47,628 nt of DNA from a virus: IMG/VR virus record IMGVR_UViG_3300033141_004399, positions 1 through 47,628 of that record, one strand, 5' to 3'. Below, in pieces: positions 8,685 through 16,935 of the stretch; the first letter of the stretch is position 1, and the number at the start of each line of letters is the position of its first letter. Both the position numbers and the translations under genes were made by a program. The notes beneath the pieces were generated by a model. That model did no database searches and had not been told where the DNA came from. It saw only the letters and a program-made list of their open reading frames with translations.

Positions 8685-9104
8685 TTATCCGCTGGTATAG
8701 CCGACTGCTATTTTTCCTGTCGAAACGAAGTCGAAACTGGCAGTTACGACACCGTCGTGGGCGACATCGATTGACTCAGTCGTGATGAGAGCCCAGAGAG
8801 TGTAGTATTTCCCGCTTTCCGCTTCCAGCTTCAGATACACGACTGTTCCGTCGAGTGCCGCATCCTGGGCTACTTTTTGCCCGTCAGTATCGTTGGCATA
8901 CCAGGCTCCGTCGAAAGAGCCAGATGCGTCTCGCTTGCCAGCTATTCTTATTCTGTCCTGGTCGAACTTGGGAGTCTCCAGTGCGTCTACGGAAATGCTC
9001 ATCGTCCAGTGTCCTATCTCCGCTATCGCATTCAGGGAATCAGTCGCCGTTCCGATATAAATGTTGCCTCCATACCCCGCTTTCGCTTGTGTGTCTCCAG
9101 CCAT
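8685..9104 (-). CDS. Major tail protein
   Basis: This 139-residue protein has the short start, IYIGTA, WTMSISVDALETPKFDQD, and a DASGSFDGAWYA core characteristic of TP901-1-like major tail tube proteins. It forms the hexameric rings of the tail tube. Position (upstream of G/GT) agrees. It is short, with no added Ig-like domain in the zero frame. Confidence 0.88.
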   Translation of the reverse strand: MAGDTQAKAGYGGNIYIGTATDSLNAIAEIGHWTMSISVDALETPKFDQDRIRIAGKRDASGSFDGAWYANDTDGQKVAQDAALDGTVVYLKLEAESGKYYTLWALITTESIDVAHDGVVTASFDFVSTGKIAVGYTSG

Positions 9105-9119
9105 CTTAAAACACCTCGC

Positions 9120-9944
9120 TTATCTATTATTACTTGCTTTTCTCAAAACCTCTAAAACAAAATCCTCCCTAACTTCAGTTTCATCAAAAAATAATACTTT
9201 CCATCCAAATTGAGCAAAAGTTTTTTGTCGTCTAATCTTCCATTTTGTTATATCTTGATAATTCCTCTTTTTAAAATATCTTGCATAAACCTCTATCGCT
9301 ATTTTTTCTCCGTTTATATTGATAAAATCAGGATTGCAGTTTTCTATAATAAATGAACCATCACCTACATATTTGTAAGGTAAATTGTATTTCCGAATAA
9401 TACTTAAAAATCTATTTTCCAAAGTAGTTGGAATTCTTCTTTTTAATGTTTGTCTAATCATTTCTTTGGTTAAGTTTTTTTTATGAGATTCACTTAATTT
9501 TCTTTTTAATTCGGGGGGAAATTTCTTACCTTTCCAGTATGCACTTTTTTTTAATGCTATGCTTAATTTTTTTCTTGTTTCTTCAGTTATAGGATGACCA
9601 CGTCCATACCAATTCCAATTATTCTTTCTAATTCTAATCCCATATTCTTTTAAGCGTCGTTGTATTGTAGAAGTACCACAATGATAATAATCTGCACATT
9701 TTTTAAAATTCCATTTTTTCTTCAAATATAAATAATGCAATTCATTTTTGGGTAACTTAATTTTTTCTTTTGGAATACCTTTTTGAATTTCTCCTTGAGT
9801 CCGTACTCTTATACCATAATTCCTAAGATTAACTATAATTGTGCTAGCACTACAACCTAAAATATTGCCACATTTTTCTGAACTTAATCTCTTGTTTATA
9901 TATAAATCTTTAAGTTTATTTTTAGGAATAATTATTTTTTTCAT
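9120..9944 (-). CDS. Free-standing homing endonuclease, Vsr-like
   Basis: This 274-residue protein has three parts. Residues 1-110 hold two copies of a helix-turn-helix (SSEKCGNILGCSASTI and FKKCADYYHCGTSTI, each followed by GIR.R). Residues about 115-165 hold NUMOD3-like segments (ITEETRKKLS, LKRKLSESHKKN) that bind DNA in homing enzymes. Residues about 175-270 form a PD-(D/E)XK fold close to Vsr nucleases: LENRFLSIIR, CNPDF, IAIEVYARYF, and FGWKVLFFDETEV. The gene is far more AT-rich than its neighbours and sits between two tail genes, meeting the upstream gene as TAATG. That fits a mobile intergenic homing gene. Confidence 0.8.
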   Translation of the reverse strand: MKKIIIPKNKLKDLYINKRLSSEKCGNILGCSASTIIVNLRNYGIRVRTQGEIQKGIPKEKIKLPKNELHYLYLKKKWNFKKCADYYHCGTSTIQRRLKEYGIRIRKNNWNWYGRGHPITEETRKKLSIALKKSAYWKGKKFPPELKRKLSESHKKNLTKEMIRQTLKRRIPTTLENRFLSIIRKYNLPYKYVGDGSFIIENCNPDFININGEKIAIEVYARYFKKRNYQDITKWKIRRQKTFAQFGWKVLFFDETEVREDFVLEVLRKASNNR

Positions 9945-10351
9945 TATTTCGATTTTTCAAACATAATCCTATATTCTAAAATTCCATGATAGATACCCAA
10001 TTCATCCTCGAACAACAAATGCGTCATACTCCTCTGGCAGAAAAATGCCGAATAATTCGTGGGTGAAAGGCTAGCCTCGTCCATCTCAGTAGCCACGAGT
10101 TTCATAATGTTCTGGCATTCGTAGGCTGAGTTGGAGTCAGACCAGACATCTATCTGGAGCAAAGCGTCGTCTCGCCACTCATTGAACCCGTCGTCAGAAA
10201 CATCGCTCACGAACCAGAAAGTGATATAGGGATAATCAGTTCCCTGTGGAGCTTTATGATAGTGAACTCCGCCTGTTGTAGTGTTCGTTATGTCCGACAC
10301 GTTCAGCTTTGTGTATACGGCTGCGGCTATGTCGTTCAAATCCAATGCCAT
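9944..10351 (-). CDS. Tail terminator / completion protein (DUF3168-like)
   Basis: This 135-residue protein shows the tail completion pattern: an N-terminal helix (AAAVYTKLN), then YPYITFW, then a strand LLQIDVWSDS, then a helix with MKLVATEMDE and a closing strand LEYRIMFE. Proteins of this kind cap the tail tube and join it to the head connector. It lies directly after the HK97 gp10-like gene, which supports the call. Confidence 0.75.
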   Translation of the reverse strand: MALDLNDIAAAVYTKLNVSDITNTTTGGVHYHKAPQGTDYPYITFWFVSDVSDDGFNEWRDDALLQIDVWSDSNSAYECQNIMKLVATEMDEASLSPTNYSAFFCQRSMTHLLFEDELGIYHGILEYRIMFEKSK

Positions 10352-10352
10352 C

Positions 10353-10733
10353 CTACTCCCTCCCTAGAATCTGAGCTATCTTTCTCTTATTCTTCTCGAG
10401 GCCTGGCCTGAGGAACGGCCTCGCCTTCATTCTTGACGTCCCCAGCTCTAAAAACTTCGAATAAATTACGTTCGTTCCTATTCTCCCAATGACTCCCTTG
10501 TCTGTGACCTCTATTTCGTGGGTAATTGAGCGCCTGAGCCTTCCCGTATCAACGTGGGGTGGCTCGCCAGGCGGGGCTGGTATATGAGACTTGCCCTTGC
10601 CTCCCCCTGCCTTCATACTCTTCTTTATTTCGCCCTCGAGGAAATAGGCCGCAGTTTGCATATTCCTGGCAGATTTCTGCCCTATGAGTTTCTCCAGCTC
10701 TTTCCCTTTCCATATCAGCCTTGTCCCTGCCAT
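10353..10733 (-). CDS. HK97 gp10-like head-tail connector protein
   Basis: This 126-residue protein has the signature of the HK97 gp10 family: PPHVDTGRLRRSI in the middle and SKFLELGTSRMKARPFLRPGL near the end. The family acts in head-tail joining or tail completion. Neighbours are the tail terminator gene and, unusually, the large glycosyltransferase gene. Confidence 0.88.
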   Translation of the reverse strand: MAGTRLIWKGKELEKLIGQKSARNMQTAAYFLEGEIKKSMKAGGGKGKSHIPAPPGEPPHVDTGRLRRSITHEIEVTDKGVIGRIGTNVIYSKFLELGTSRMKARPFLRPGLEKNKRKIAQILGRE

Positions 10734-12902
10734 CTATTTCACCTTCTGGTATATCGTCAATCCTGGTATTTTCTGGAAATATATCATACCCATATCTCCA
10801 AATTTGGACTCGCTGACAACCCGTCTCGGTCCGTCGTGGTAGCTCGTGTCGTGCAGGACTATCAGCCCGCCTTTTCTCACAAACCTACCGAATTTCTCCA
10901 GGTCGAACCGTGCAACCTCCAGCGAGTGGTCTCCGTCTATGAAGAGCAGGTCTATCTCGTCCTTCCAGTCTTCCAAAACCTCGCTGGACTTCTTCTGGAT
11001 AAACTTGAATTGCGGATGACTAAAGCTGTCCCACCTTTTCACGGGGTCACAGCTTACCAGCCTGCCCCCCGTTTTCTCCAGCCCCCACAGGAAGGACTTG
11101 GTAGAACGAAGGTATCCTGTCCCAATTTCAAACACCAGCTTTGCGTCGCAGGCTATCACCAGACCTGCCAGGAGTGCTGAAAAAGGCTGCATATCCCTGT
11201 GGGGCTCGTTGTTGTATCTCCCGTTCCCCACCAGGTCTTCCAAGCTGATTATTGCTTTGCCCGTGTAGAATTTATATAGCGGGTTCTCAGGGTCTCTTAT
11301 GTCCGTAAGGTTCTTCTTGTCCCACTTCTCAGGGATAAATTCGTAGTAGTGGCGGTGCAGGTTCTTCTCGGAATACTCTTTTTTGGAGCGCTCCCGTCTC
11401 TCCCTGATTTTCTGCTCTCTGAACTCTCTGTATGGGTAGTGAAAGATAGGGTTGTCCAATCCCTCACGGCTCACCCTGTAGTCGCCCGTTATGACGTGGT
11501 GCGCACCTTCGAGTATCACCATATCCTCGCTGTATTTGAATATCCTGTCCGAGCAGGCATTGGGAGTATCGAACCAGCAACCCCTGTCATAATATCGAAA
11601 GACTTTCCTGGGGTCTCCCAGCTCATAGTTTTCCTCTCCTGTCGGAAGAAAGAAGACTCTAAGCTGGTTGATAACGGTATATCCTTTTCTGTCCCTGTCC
11701 GTGATGAACTCTTTCAAGGTTTTGAACTCGGATGTCAGGATAAATTCGTCCGCATCCTGATATATGCACCAGTCGGGCTTTTCACGGTGAAAAAGCTCCA
11801 TTTTTTTGTCAAGTATAGCCTTGAGGTTAAACTCTCCCCCCGTGTCCAGCCTCTCACAGCGATAGTGGAGGTCGTTCAGGTATTCCCACGTCCCGTCGGT
11901 TGAGAAGTTGTCAAAGACGAATACCTCTATCCCCTGCGAGGTGAGGTATTTTAAAAGATACGGCAGAATGTCTATTTCGTTATAGACGCACAGACAAGCC
12001 AGAATACGCAAATCCCTTTTTTTTGGTTTTTTCCTGATCTCACTGGCGGGCTTCCAGTTCACAGGAAAATTCCTGAGGAGCAGGATAGCCGTGTCCGTGT
12101 TCACTTCCCAGACTTTCCTGCCCTCTCTTGTGTCTATCTTCCTGCCCTTCGTGTCAAAAAAGCCCCGATAGAAAGTAACCCTCTCTGTGGGGTGAAACCT
12201 GAGTTTAACCTTCTCTGGCAATTTATCCTCCCTTTTCGGCTCAGGCATCTCATCGGGAAATTCCAGCCACTGTCTCAGCGTGAACAGGTCTGCCCCCGAC
12301 TGCCTGGTTTTCTCTCCTTCTTTACAGAGGTGGTCTCTGTCTTCTGGTCTGTCTTCCCTGGTGTGCTCGACGAAGCTCTTCGGAGAGTAAGCGAATCTCT
12401 TCCAGCTCTTGGCTCTCACCGTCAGCTCTGTATCGCACCAGTAGTGAACGTAGCCAGGGTAGAAAATGTCATTGTTTAGATATGCCCTGACGAACTTCCT
12501 GGAGATAAGACCGTGCGGAGCAAGCCTCTCCTGGTAGTGCCAGTCGTTGAAAGACACGAGACCCAGTCCGTTCAGCTCGTCCTTCATAACCTTCATTGCC
12601 TCGGTGAGCCAACCTTTCCTGACTATCACATCGTCAGCTAGGTAGACCACAAAGGGACTTTTTGTCCTGTGGTATCCGAGGTTAATCTTGCCTACATACA
12701 TTTCCCGCCTGTTGTGGCAGATAAGCTTCACTCTCGGGTTAGGAAAATCTATGCAGGCTACCGAGCCAGGGTCGTCGAAGTCCACTATGACCACAATCTC
12801 ATACTCTGGATACTCCGTGTTCTCAAGAATCGAAGAAATGCATCTTCTCAGCTTCTCATACCTCTGTCTGGTGGGTATGAGGATTGAGACTTTTTGATTC
12901 AT
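10734..12902 (-). CDS. Three-domain glycosyltransferase-glycosyltransferase-methyltransferase
   Basis: This 722-residue protein has three enzyme modules. Residues 1-220 are a GT-A (GT2-type) glycosyltransferase, with VSILIPTRQRYEKL and an acidic metal-binding site YLADDV (90-92). Residues about 298-490 are a second GT-A domain, with LACLCVYNEIDILPYLLKY and DADEF (383-387). Residues about 575-720 are a class I SAM methyltransferase, with FEIGTGYLRST, LLFIDGDHS and GGLIVLHDTS. Sugar-tailoring enzymes are known in phages for DNA or virion glycosylation. This one is embedded among connector genes with normal base composition and overlaps the next gene upstream by 47 bases. Substrate cannot be told; decoration of the virion or of host surface sugars are both possible. 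Confidence 0.8.
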   Translation of the reverse strand: MNQKVSILIPTRQRYEKLRRCISSILENTEYPEYEIVVIVDFDDPGSVACIDFPNPRVKLICHNRREMYVGKINLGYHRTKSPFVVYLADDVIVRKGWLTEAMKVMKDELNGLGLVSFNDWHYQERLAPHGLISRKFVRAYLNNDIFYPGYVHYWCDTELTVRAKSWKRFAYSPKSFVEHTREDRPEDRDHLCKEGEKTRQSGADLFTLRQWLEFPDEMPEPKREDKLPEKVKLRFHPTERVTFYRGFFDTKGRKIDTREGRKVWEVNTDTAILLLRNFPVNWKPASEIRKKPKKRDLRILACLCVYNEIDILPYLLKYLTSQGIEVFVFDNFSTDGTWEYLNDLHYRCERLDTGGEFNLKAILDKKMELFHREKPDWCIYQDADEFILTSEFKTLKEFITDRDRKGYTVINQLRVFFLPTGEENYELGDPRKVFRYYDRGCWFDTPNACSDRIFKYSEDMVILEGAHHVITGDYRVSREGLDNPIFHYPYREFREQKIRERRERSKKEYSEKNLHRHYYEFIPEKWDKKNLTDIRDPENPLYKFYTGKAIISLEDLVGNGRYNNEPHRDMQPFSALLAGLVIACDAKLVFEIGTGYLRSTKSFLWGLEKTGGRLVSCDPVKRWDSFSHPQFKFIQKKSSEVLEDWKDEIDLLFIDGDHSLEVARFDLEKFGRFVRKGGLIVLHDTSYHDGPRRVVSESKFGDMGMIYFQKIPGLTIYQKVK

Positions 12903-13128
12903 TCAATTCATCCTGTATTTCTAACTCTCCAGACTGTGGAATGTAGAATCTGATGGAGAACAGATTTTTATCTTTGTATTCATCCCAAATCCTGTCTATC
13001 TCTTTTTTTAAAGAAGCTGTTATATTTTTTTCTCCTTTTATTGGGTATTCCTTCCTAAAAACCCTAAGTCTACTATTGATTTTCAACTCCACATTATCAC
13101 CGTAGTAGAGAATCTCCACATTGACCAT
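12856..13128 (-). CDS. Hypothetical protein in connector module
   Basis: This 90-residue protein (MVNVEILYYGDNVELKINS...) is beta-rich in the first half and helical in the middle. It overlaps the glycosyltransferase gene start by 47 bases, so the two are probably co-translated. No family is recognised. An AAGGAG-like site precedes the ATG. Confidence 0.65.
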   Translation of the reverse strand: MVNVEILYYGDNVELKINSRLRVFRKEYPIKGEKNITASLKKEIDRIWDEYKDKNLFSIRFYIPQSGELEIQDELNESKSLNPHTHQTEV

Positions 13129-13178
13129 TATCTGCTCCTTGTTTGATTATATTTTTTATTTCACGCTCATACGATGCC

Positions 13179-13496
13179 CTATTTAGTCTCTTTTAGACCC
13201 AAAATAAGAAATACATCGTTTTCTGCGGGATTGAGGCAGAATACCACCTCAAATGTCCTCGTTCCTAGCACAAATCTATCCTTCTCAGTTATGGTTATCC
13301 CAATCGGGTAATCAATGCAAAATTTGTAGTCAGCCACAACATCCTCTTTGCCCGTCATCATCTGCTCCCTTGCAGGCAGGGGTATCAATGCTCCTTTTAT
13401 TCTCCTGATAGACTGCCAGGAGAAAGTCTGTCCGCCTATCGGGTTTGTGGTGGCAGTCAGCCGTTGCAGGGTTAGCTCTTTCTTTTTGCCGAACAT
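13179..13496 (-). CDS. Head closure / head-tail adaptor protein
   Basis: The 105-residue protein starts at MFGKKKELTLQRL, where the ATG overlaps the stop of the upstream gene as TAATG. An upstream ATG in the same frame has no support. The pattern (an early beta strand, GQTFSWQSIRRIKGALIPL, DYKFCIDY, KDRFVLGTRTFEVVFCL) matches the small beta-barrel head-tail adaptors (SPP1 gp16-like) that close the connector channel. Confidence 0.65.
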   Translation of the reverse strand: MFGKKKELTLQRLTATTNPIGGQTFSWQSIRRIKGALIPLPAREQMMTGKEDVVADYKFCIDYPIGITITEKDRFVLGTRTFEVVFCLNPAENDVFLILGLKETK

Positions 13497-13774
13497 TACT
13501 TCTTTGACCTCTCTTCGTATTTCTTCTCTATCTCCTGAATCAGTGCTTTGAGTTGCTGGAGTTTGTGTTTGTTGTCGATGATGAATTCTTCCCACTCGTT
13601 GGTTTTGTTAAATAGTATTTTCAGTGCCCACTTCAAGCGAATCCAGAAGGGCATTTTCACTATCTGGACAGTCAGGAATGCCCACTGTTCGTCTACATCC
13701 TCGGGCCAGTAGGTGAGAGCCAGATAATGACTTCCACACTCGCACCTAATGCTTACTTCTCTATATTCTCCCAT
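13496..13774 (-). CDS. Hypothetical protein with CEC motif
   Basis: This 92-residue protein has a CECG near the N-terminus, a Trp-rich middle (MPFWIRLKWALKILF) that could touch a membrane or pack as a helix, and a C-terminal coiled coil. It lies between connector genes and overlaps the adaptor gene. Function not recognised. Confidence 0.65.
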   Translation of the reverse strand: MGEYREVSIRCECGSHYLALTYWPEDVDEQWAFLTVQIVKMPFWIRLKWALKILFNKTNEWEEFIIDNKHKLQQLKALIQEIEKKYEERSKK

Positions 13775-13783
13775 TATATCCCC

Positions 13784-14938
13784 CTAGATTATAGGTCTCC
13801 TATATGAGTTGAGGATTCTCACTGCTTCCTCAGGGAAATCTCCCCTGTATTTTGCCCTTACTCCTCCCAAATCATAGGAGTCCACGCCGAAAGAGGAATC
13901 ATTCCTTTTCTGGTAGAAAAACTTCACCAGCACCTTGATAGCTAGTTTTAAATCGTCTGGCATATCAGAGGAGGAATACCCGCCCGTGTAGTCTACGATG
14001 ACATTATTATGCCCTTTCGTGAATCCGCCTGAGTAGTAGATGTAGCCCTCGTCCGAGTATACCTCGAATTCCGTCAGTGGCTCTTCTGGTATCTCTAGAT
14101 AAGCATACTGAGTTCCACCCACCGCCCCGCAGTAAGCACCGTAGCGAGGCAAAAGCTCGGTAGACTTATGGGAAGCATAGTCAGAGTGAACCACCTCACC
14201 AGACCAGCCTTTCCCTAGGGCCGTGATAGCGTCCGCCATCAACGTCAGGGTAGAGTAATCGGCAAAAAGCAGGGTATCCGTGCCCGCATTGTCCCCACCG
14301 CTTACCGTGAGGACTATGCCAGTGGAGTTGACGGTCACAATTGCCCTCGTTGCGTCGCTGGAAGAGTTATGGACTTTCAGCCCATTTTGCGTGCCTATCG
14401 CCAGACGCTCCACTGATATAATAGGATAGTTGTCCAGGTATAACTCTGCTTCCCCTGTTCCGTCGTATAAGTCCTTTGTGTAAGAAGTCTCCTCGAAGTC
14501 CCGTCGGCAATACTTCTTGACCATTTTCTCCACGTCCGTGTGGATGGTATCGATTACTGCCGTGGGATCTCCGTGCGATTCCTGGTCGGATGTGATTGAC
14601 TGTGCTGCTGTGGGATCTGAGGTGAACCCGAAAGTTAGTGCGGCATCGGAGTCTGAGACATCTATGGTGATGGTATGCCCTTCCCCCACGTCTATGGTAA
14701 ACTTCCTAGTGCTGGAGTTGTATGTTACTGTGGAGGATATAGAGAAAGCGGAGTTTATCTTACCCTGCAGTTCCTCTGCCAGCTCGCTCCCCGAGTATGT
14801 CCCGTCACTGCATTCTACATTGGTATATGCCCCGCTATCGTAGGACATCTCCAGGACGTCATTGTTAGCCGTTATTTCGAAATAATCCTCGTCAACATCC
14901 AAGAAATCCAGGATGTCCGAAGATGACACTATTGACAT
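13784..14938 (-). CDS. Head-tail connector (gp6-like) with beta insert
   Basis: In this 384-residue protein the last 70 residues (VIVDYTGGYSSSDMPDDLK, an LAIKVLVKFFYQKR helix, and EEAVRILNSYRRPII) match the connector family related to HK97 gp6, which forms a ring under the portal. The usual protein is about 100-200 residues. Here residues 20-120 and 190-270 are extra Thr/Ser-rich beta segments. It fits the module, followed by the adaptor and gp10-like genes. Confidence 0.75.
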   Translation of the reverse strand: MSIVSSSDILDFLDVDEDYFEITANNDVLEMSYDSGAYTNVECSDGTYSGSELAEELQGKINSAFSISSTVTYNSSTRKFTIDVGEGHTITIDVSDSDAALTFGFTSDPTAAQSITSDQESHGDPTAVIDTIHTDVEKMVKKYCRRDFEETSYTKDLYDGTGEAELYLDNYPIISVERLAIGTQNGLKVHNSSSDATRAIVTVNSTGIVLTVSGGDNAGTDTLLFADYSTLTLMADAITALGKGWSGEVVHSDYASHKSTELLPRYGAYCGAVGGTQYAYLEIPEEPLTEFEVYSDEGYIYYSGGFTKGHNNVIVDYTGGYSSSDMPDDLKLAIKVLVKFFYQKRNDSSFGVDSYDLGGVRAKYRGDFPEEAVRILNSYRRPII

Positions 14939-14940
14939 TT

Positions 14941-15162
14941 TTATCCCCTACCTAATATTAGAATATAGCCAGCTAGCGTTATCACCACAGGAATCAGACC
15001 CGCCAGGAAACCCCATACGCCTGCCTTAACCTTCAGAGTCGAGGTATCGATAAGAAGTTTTTCTATTTTCCTATTCAATCCCTCATAATTGCTATTTAGT
15101 CGCTCCAGTTCTTTGAGAATAAACTTTTTCCACTCGTTCCAGTTGTTTTCACCTGGTGGCAT
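14941..15162 (-). CDS. Small coiled-coil membrane protein (XhlA-like)
   Basis: This 73-residue protein has an N-terminal helix with heptad pattern (FILKELERLNSNYEGLNRKI) and one C-terminal membrane helix (AGVWGFLAGLIPVVITLAGY). The arrangement resembles XhlA-type proteins found in phages, some linked to lysis, but the position inside the head module is unusual for a lysis gene. Topology is clear; role unknown. Confidence 0.65.
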   Translation of the reverse strand: MPPGENNWNEWKKFILKELERLNSNYEGLNRKIEKLLIDTSTLKVKAGVWGFLAGLIPVVITLAGYILILGRG

Positions 15163-15174
15163 CTCTATCAGCTC

Positions 15175-15561
15175 CTATCGGATGTAAAGTATCACCTTTC
15201 CGCCCTTGCTGTCCCCTGCATTGCTTACAGCCAGGCTCAGCACTCCATCAACCGCCACAGGTTGCATATTCCCGTCCGTCCCGTTGGTCACAACTGGCAC
15301 AACATCCGTGGAGGTCGAGTTGGACAGGTTAGCCCCCAGCCCCTCCAGAACATCTATGCCGTCCGTATCGTTCAGAACCACGTCGTATTGATCTGTCGGC
15401 TGTGTCCCGCCAGAATCGGGGATGAAGCAAACCCTGAGAATCTGTCCTGACAGCGCCTTCGTATCAACGGTGGCATCACCAGAGGCATCGGATGTCCAGT
15501 CCAGCGTGACTTTCTTGACCGTCCGTGTCTCCGAATATGTTATGCTTACGCTTCCTGCCAT
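15175..15561 (-). CDS. Beta-rich structural protein, probably virion
   Basis: This 128-residue protein is rich in Thr, Ser, Asp and Val (TVKKVTLDWTSDASGDATVDT; ends GGKVILYIR). The pattern is that of small beta-sandwich proteins encoded among head genes of many siphoviruses, perhaps a head decoration protein. No enzyme motifs are seen. It has a single long beta domain and no signal peptide. Confidence 0.65.
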   Translation of the reverse strand: MAGSVSITYSETRTVKKVTLDWTSDASGDATVDTKALSGQILRVCFIPDSGGTQPTDQYDVVLNDTDGIDVLEGLGANLSNSTSTDVVPVVTNGTDGNMQPVAVDGVLSLAVSNAGDSKGGKVILYIR

Positions 15562-15633
15562 TGATTTTCACCTCAATCAGCTTATTTTCCCTCTTTTAGA
15601 TAATTGCATAAAGAAGCGAGGAGATTGGTAATG

Positions 15634-16152
15634 TCAGCTCAGATATTTTACCTTGCCGTCACTCAGGACGTATGTCCCCGTAGCAGCGTCTTTGGCAACT
15701 GAGCAATTTACAGTTAGGCGGCTATCTATTGCACTGATAGAACAATTATCCGTAGTAGTCTGATAGTAGAAGGGTTTGTCCCAGGGATAGGAGGGATAGG
15801 AGCATTCCTTGACTTCAATGTAATAGGGATACCGCCACCTGTCGTAATGGTGGTGATGGTGCTCCTCGACTACCTTCTTCTCCTTCTCCACGATGATAGT
15901 CGAGACTTCCCTCGCCTTCTGCGACTTTTTCTGTCTCTCCTCTATCAAGTCCAGCCTTCCTGCCTTGATATTGTCCAGATCCTGCTTGAGTATCCTTATT
16001 TCCTCTTCCAGCTCTTTTTTCTTCTTTGTCTTCTCCTCGATCTTCTCCAGCGTCTGTTTTATTGCTTCTTTGATTAGTTTTACTTGCTTTTCTCTCTCCT
16101 CTTTCTCAAGCTCTTTTTCGGCAAGCTTGACTAGCCCTTTTTTGTCTTTCAT
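15634..16152 (-). CDS. Coiled-coil protein with natural histidine run
   Basis: In this 172-residue protein, residues 1-95 form a long Lys/Glu coiled coil. It is followed by a run of five His in EEHHHHHYDRWRYP, then a Tyr/Pro-rich link and a compact C-terminal beta domain with Cys pairs. The His run is coded by mixed CAC/CAT codons. The shape (coiled-coil stalk plus small globular tip) suggests a head fibre or spike, but this is inference; no known family. Confidence 0.65.
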   Translation of the reverse strand: MKDKKGLVKLAEKELEKEEREKQVKLIKEAIKQTLEKIEEKTKKKKELEEEIRILKQDLDNIKAGRLDLIEERQKKSQKAREVSTIIVEKEKKVVEEHHHHHYDRWRYPYYIEVKECSYPSYPWDKPFYYQTTTDNCSISAIDSRLTVNCSVAKDAATGTYVLSDGKVKYLS

Positions 16153-16176
16153 TCTGTCTCTCCTGTTGTTTGTTAT

Positions 16177-16497
16177 TTATTTCTCCTCGCTTCTTTTCTG
16201 GAATTTTTCGCACTCCAGAGCATATTTTGTCGGTTTTTTCTGCATTTCAGAGCATACCCGTTTCTCTATCTCTTCCTCGAATAGACAAATAGCCCAGTCG
16301 AAGAATATTCTGGCGGACTTCTCCGCATTGCCTTTGAAGGTTATCTTCTCGCCAGTGAAATCTAAGCGTCCTATCTCTTCCCCATTATTATCTGTAAAAG
16401 CCATATAGTGTGGAGGACAAATATCTGCCCTTTTTATGCCATTTTGAGCCAGAGCAGAGTAGAAAGCCGTATCGGACGGAGAGCTATTTTTTATCAT
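16177..16497 (-). CDS. Hypothetical protein
   Basis: This 106-residue alpha/beta protein (ICPPHYMAFTDNNGEEIGRLDF...) ends in a charged helix. It overlaps the upstream gene by 14 bases. No family is recognised; it sits between decoration-type genes and may be a structural accessory. Confidence 0.65.
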   Translation of the reverse strand: MIKNSSPSDTAFYSALAQNGIKRADICPPHYMAFTDNNGEEIGRLDFTGEKITFKGNAEKSARIFFDWAICLFEEEIEKRVCSEMQKKPTKYALECEKFQKRSEEK

Positions 16498-16876
16498 CTT
16501 TGTTCTCCTGTTTTATGAGCCTTCCCAGTTTCAGCAGATCCATCGGCTTGATGTTTATATCCCCCAGCTGGTCGATGGTGATAGGCTCGAACTTGATTTC
16601 TATCTCCTGCTCGGCTAGCTCGTCGTATTCCCTGTCGAACGCCTTTTCATCTTTCATTACATATCTGCCGTCCTTGACGATATACTTTCCTTTCTCATCT
16701 CGCTTCGCATACCTGTCCACTAGTTTCATCCTGGTCTCATTGAATATCTTGAACTCCCTCGCCAAGTCTCGGAAAGTTCTGGTAAACCAGTATGCCGTCT
16801 TAACTGGCAGTTTCTCCTCAAGGATGACAGGCAGAGCTTCCATTATCGGTTTGAGCTCGCCAAGTTTTAGTTTCAT
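16484..16876 (-). CDS. DUF1617-like phage protein
   Basis: This 130-residue protein begins MKLKLGELKPIMEALPVIL and continues with LPVKTAYWFTRTFRDLAREF, NETRMKLVDRYAKRDEKGK and FEPITIDQLGDINIKP. This pattern (helical N-terminus, KYG.KDE.G.Y loop, late I.PI strand) is seen in a family of small phage proteins of unknown role, often near head or tail genes. An AGGAGG site precedes the start. Confidence 0.65.
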   Translation of the reverse strand: MKLKLGELKPIMEALPVILEEKLPVKTAYWFTRTFRDLAREFKIFNETRMKLVDRYAKRDEKGKYIVKDGRYVMKDEKAFDREYDELAEQEIEIKFEPITIDQLGDINIKPMDLLKLGRLIKQENKDDKK

Positions 16877-16897
16877 TTTCTCCTCCTAGTTCGAGTC

Positions 16898-16916
16898 GGG
16901 GCGCACCAGGCGCCCC
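16898..16916. other. Perfect GC hairpin in intergenic mRNA
   Basis: GGGGCGC, a 5-base loop, then GCGCCCC lies between the decoration gene and the DUF1617-like gene. It is not followed by a T run on the minus strand, so it is not a standard intrinsic terminator. It could protect the 3' end of the upstream message or reduce read-through. Confidence 0.6.
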
Positions 16917-16935
16917 AGGCTCAGTTATCTATCTA

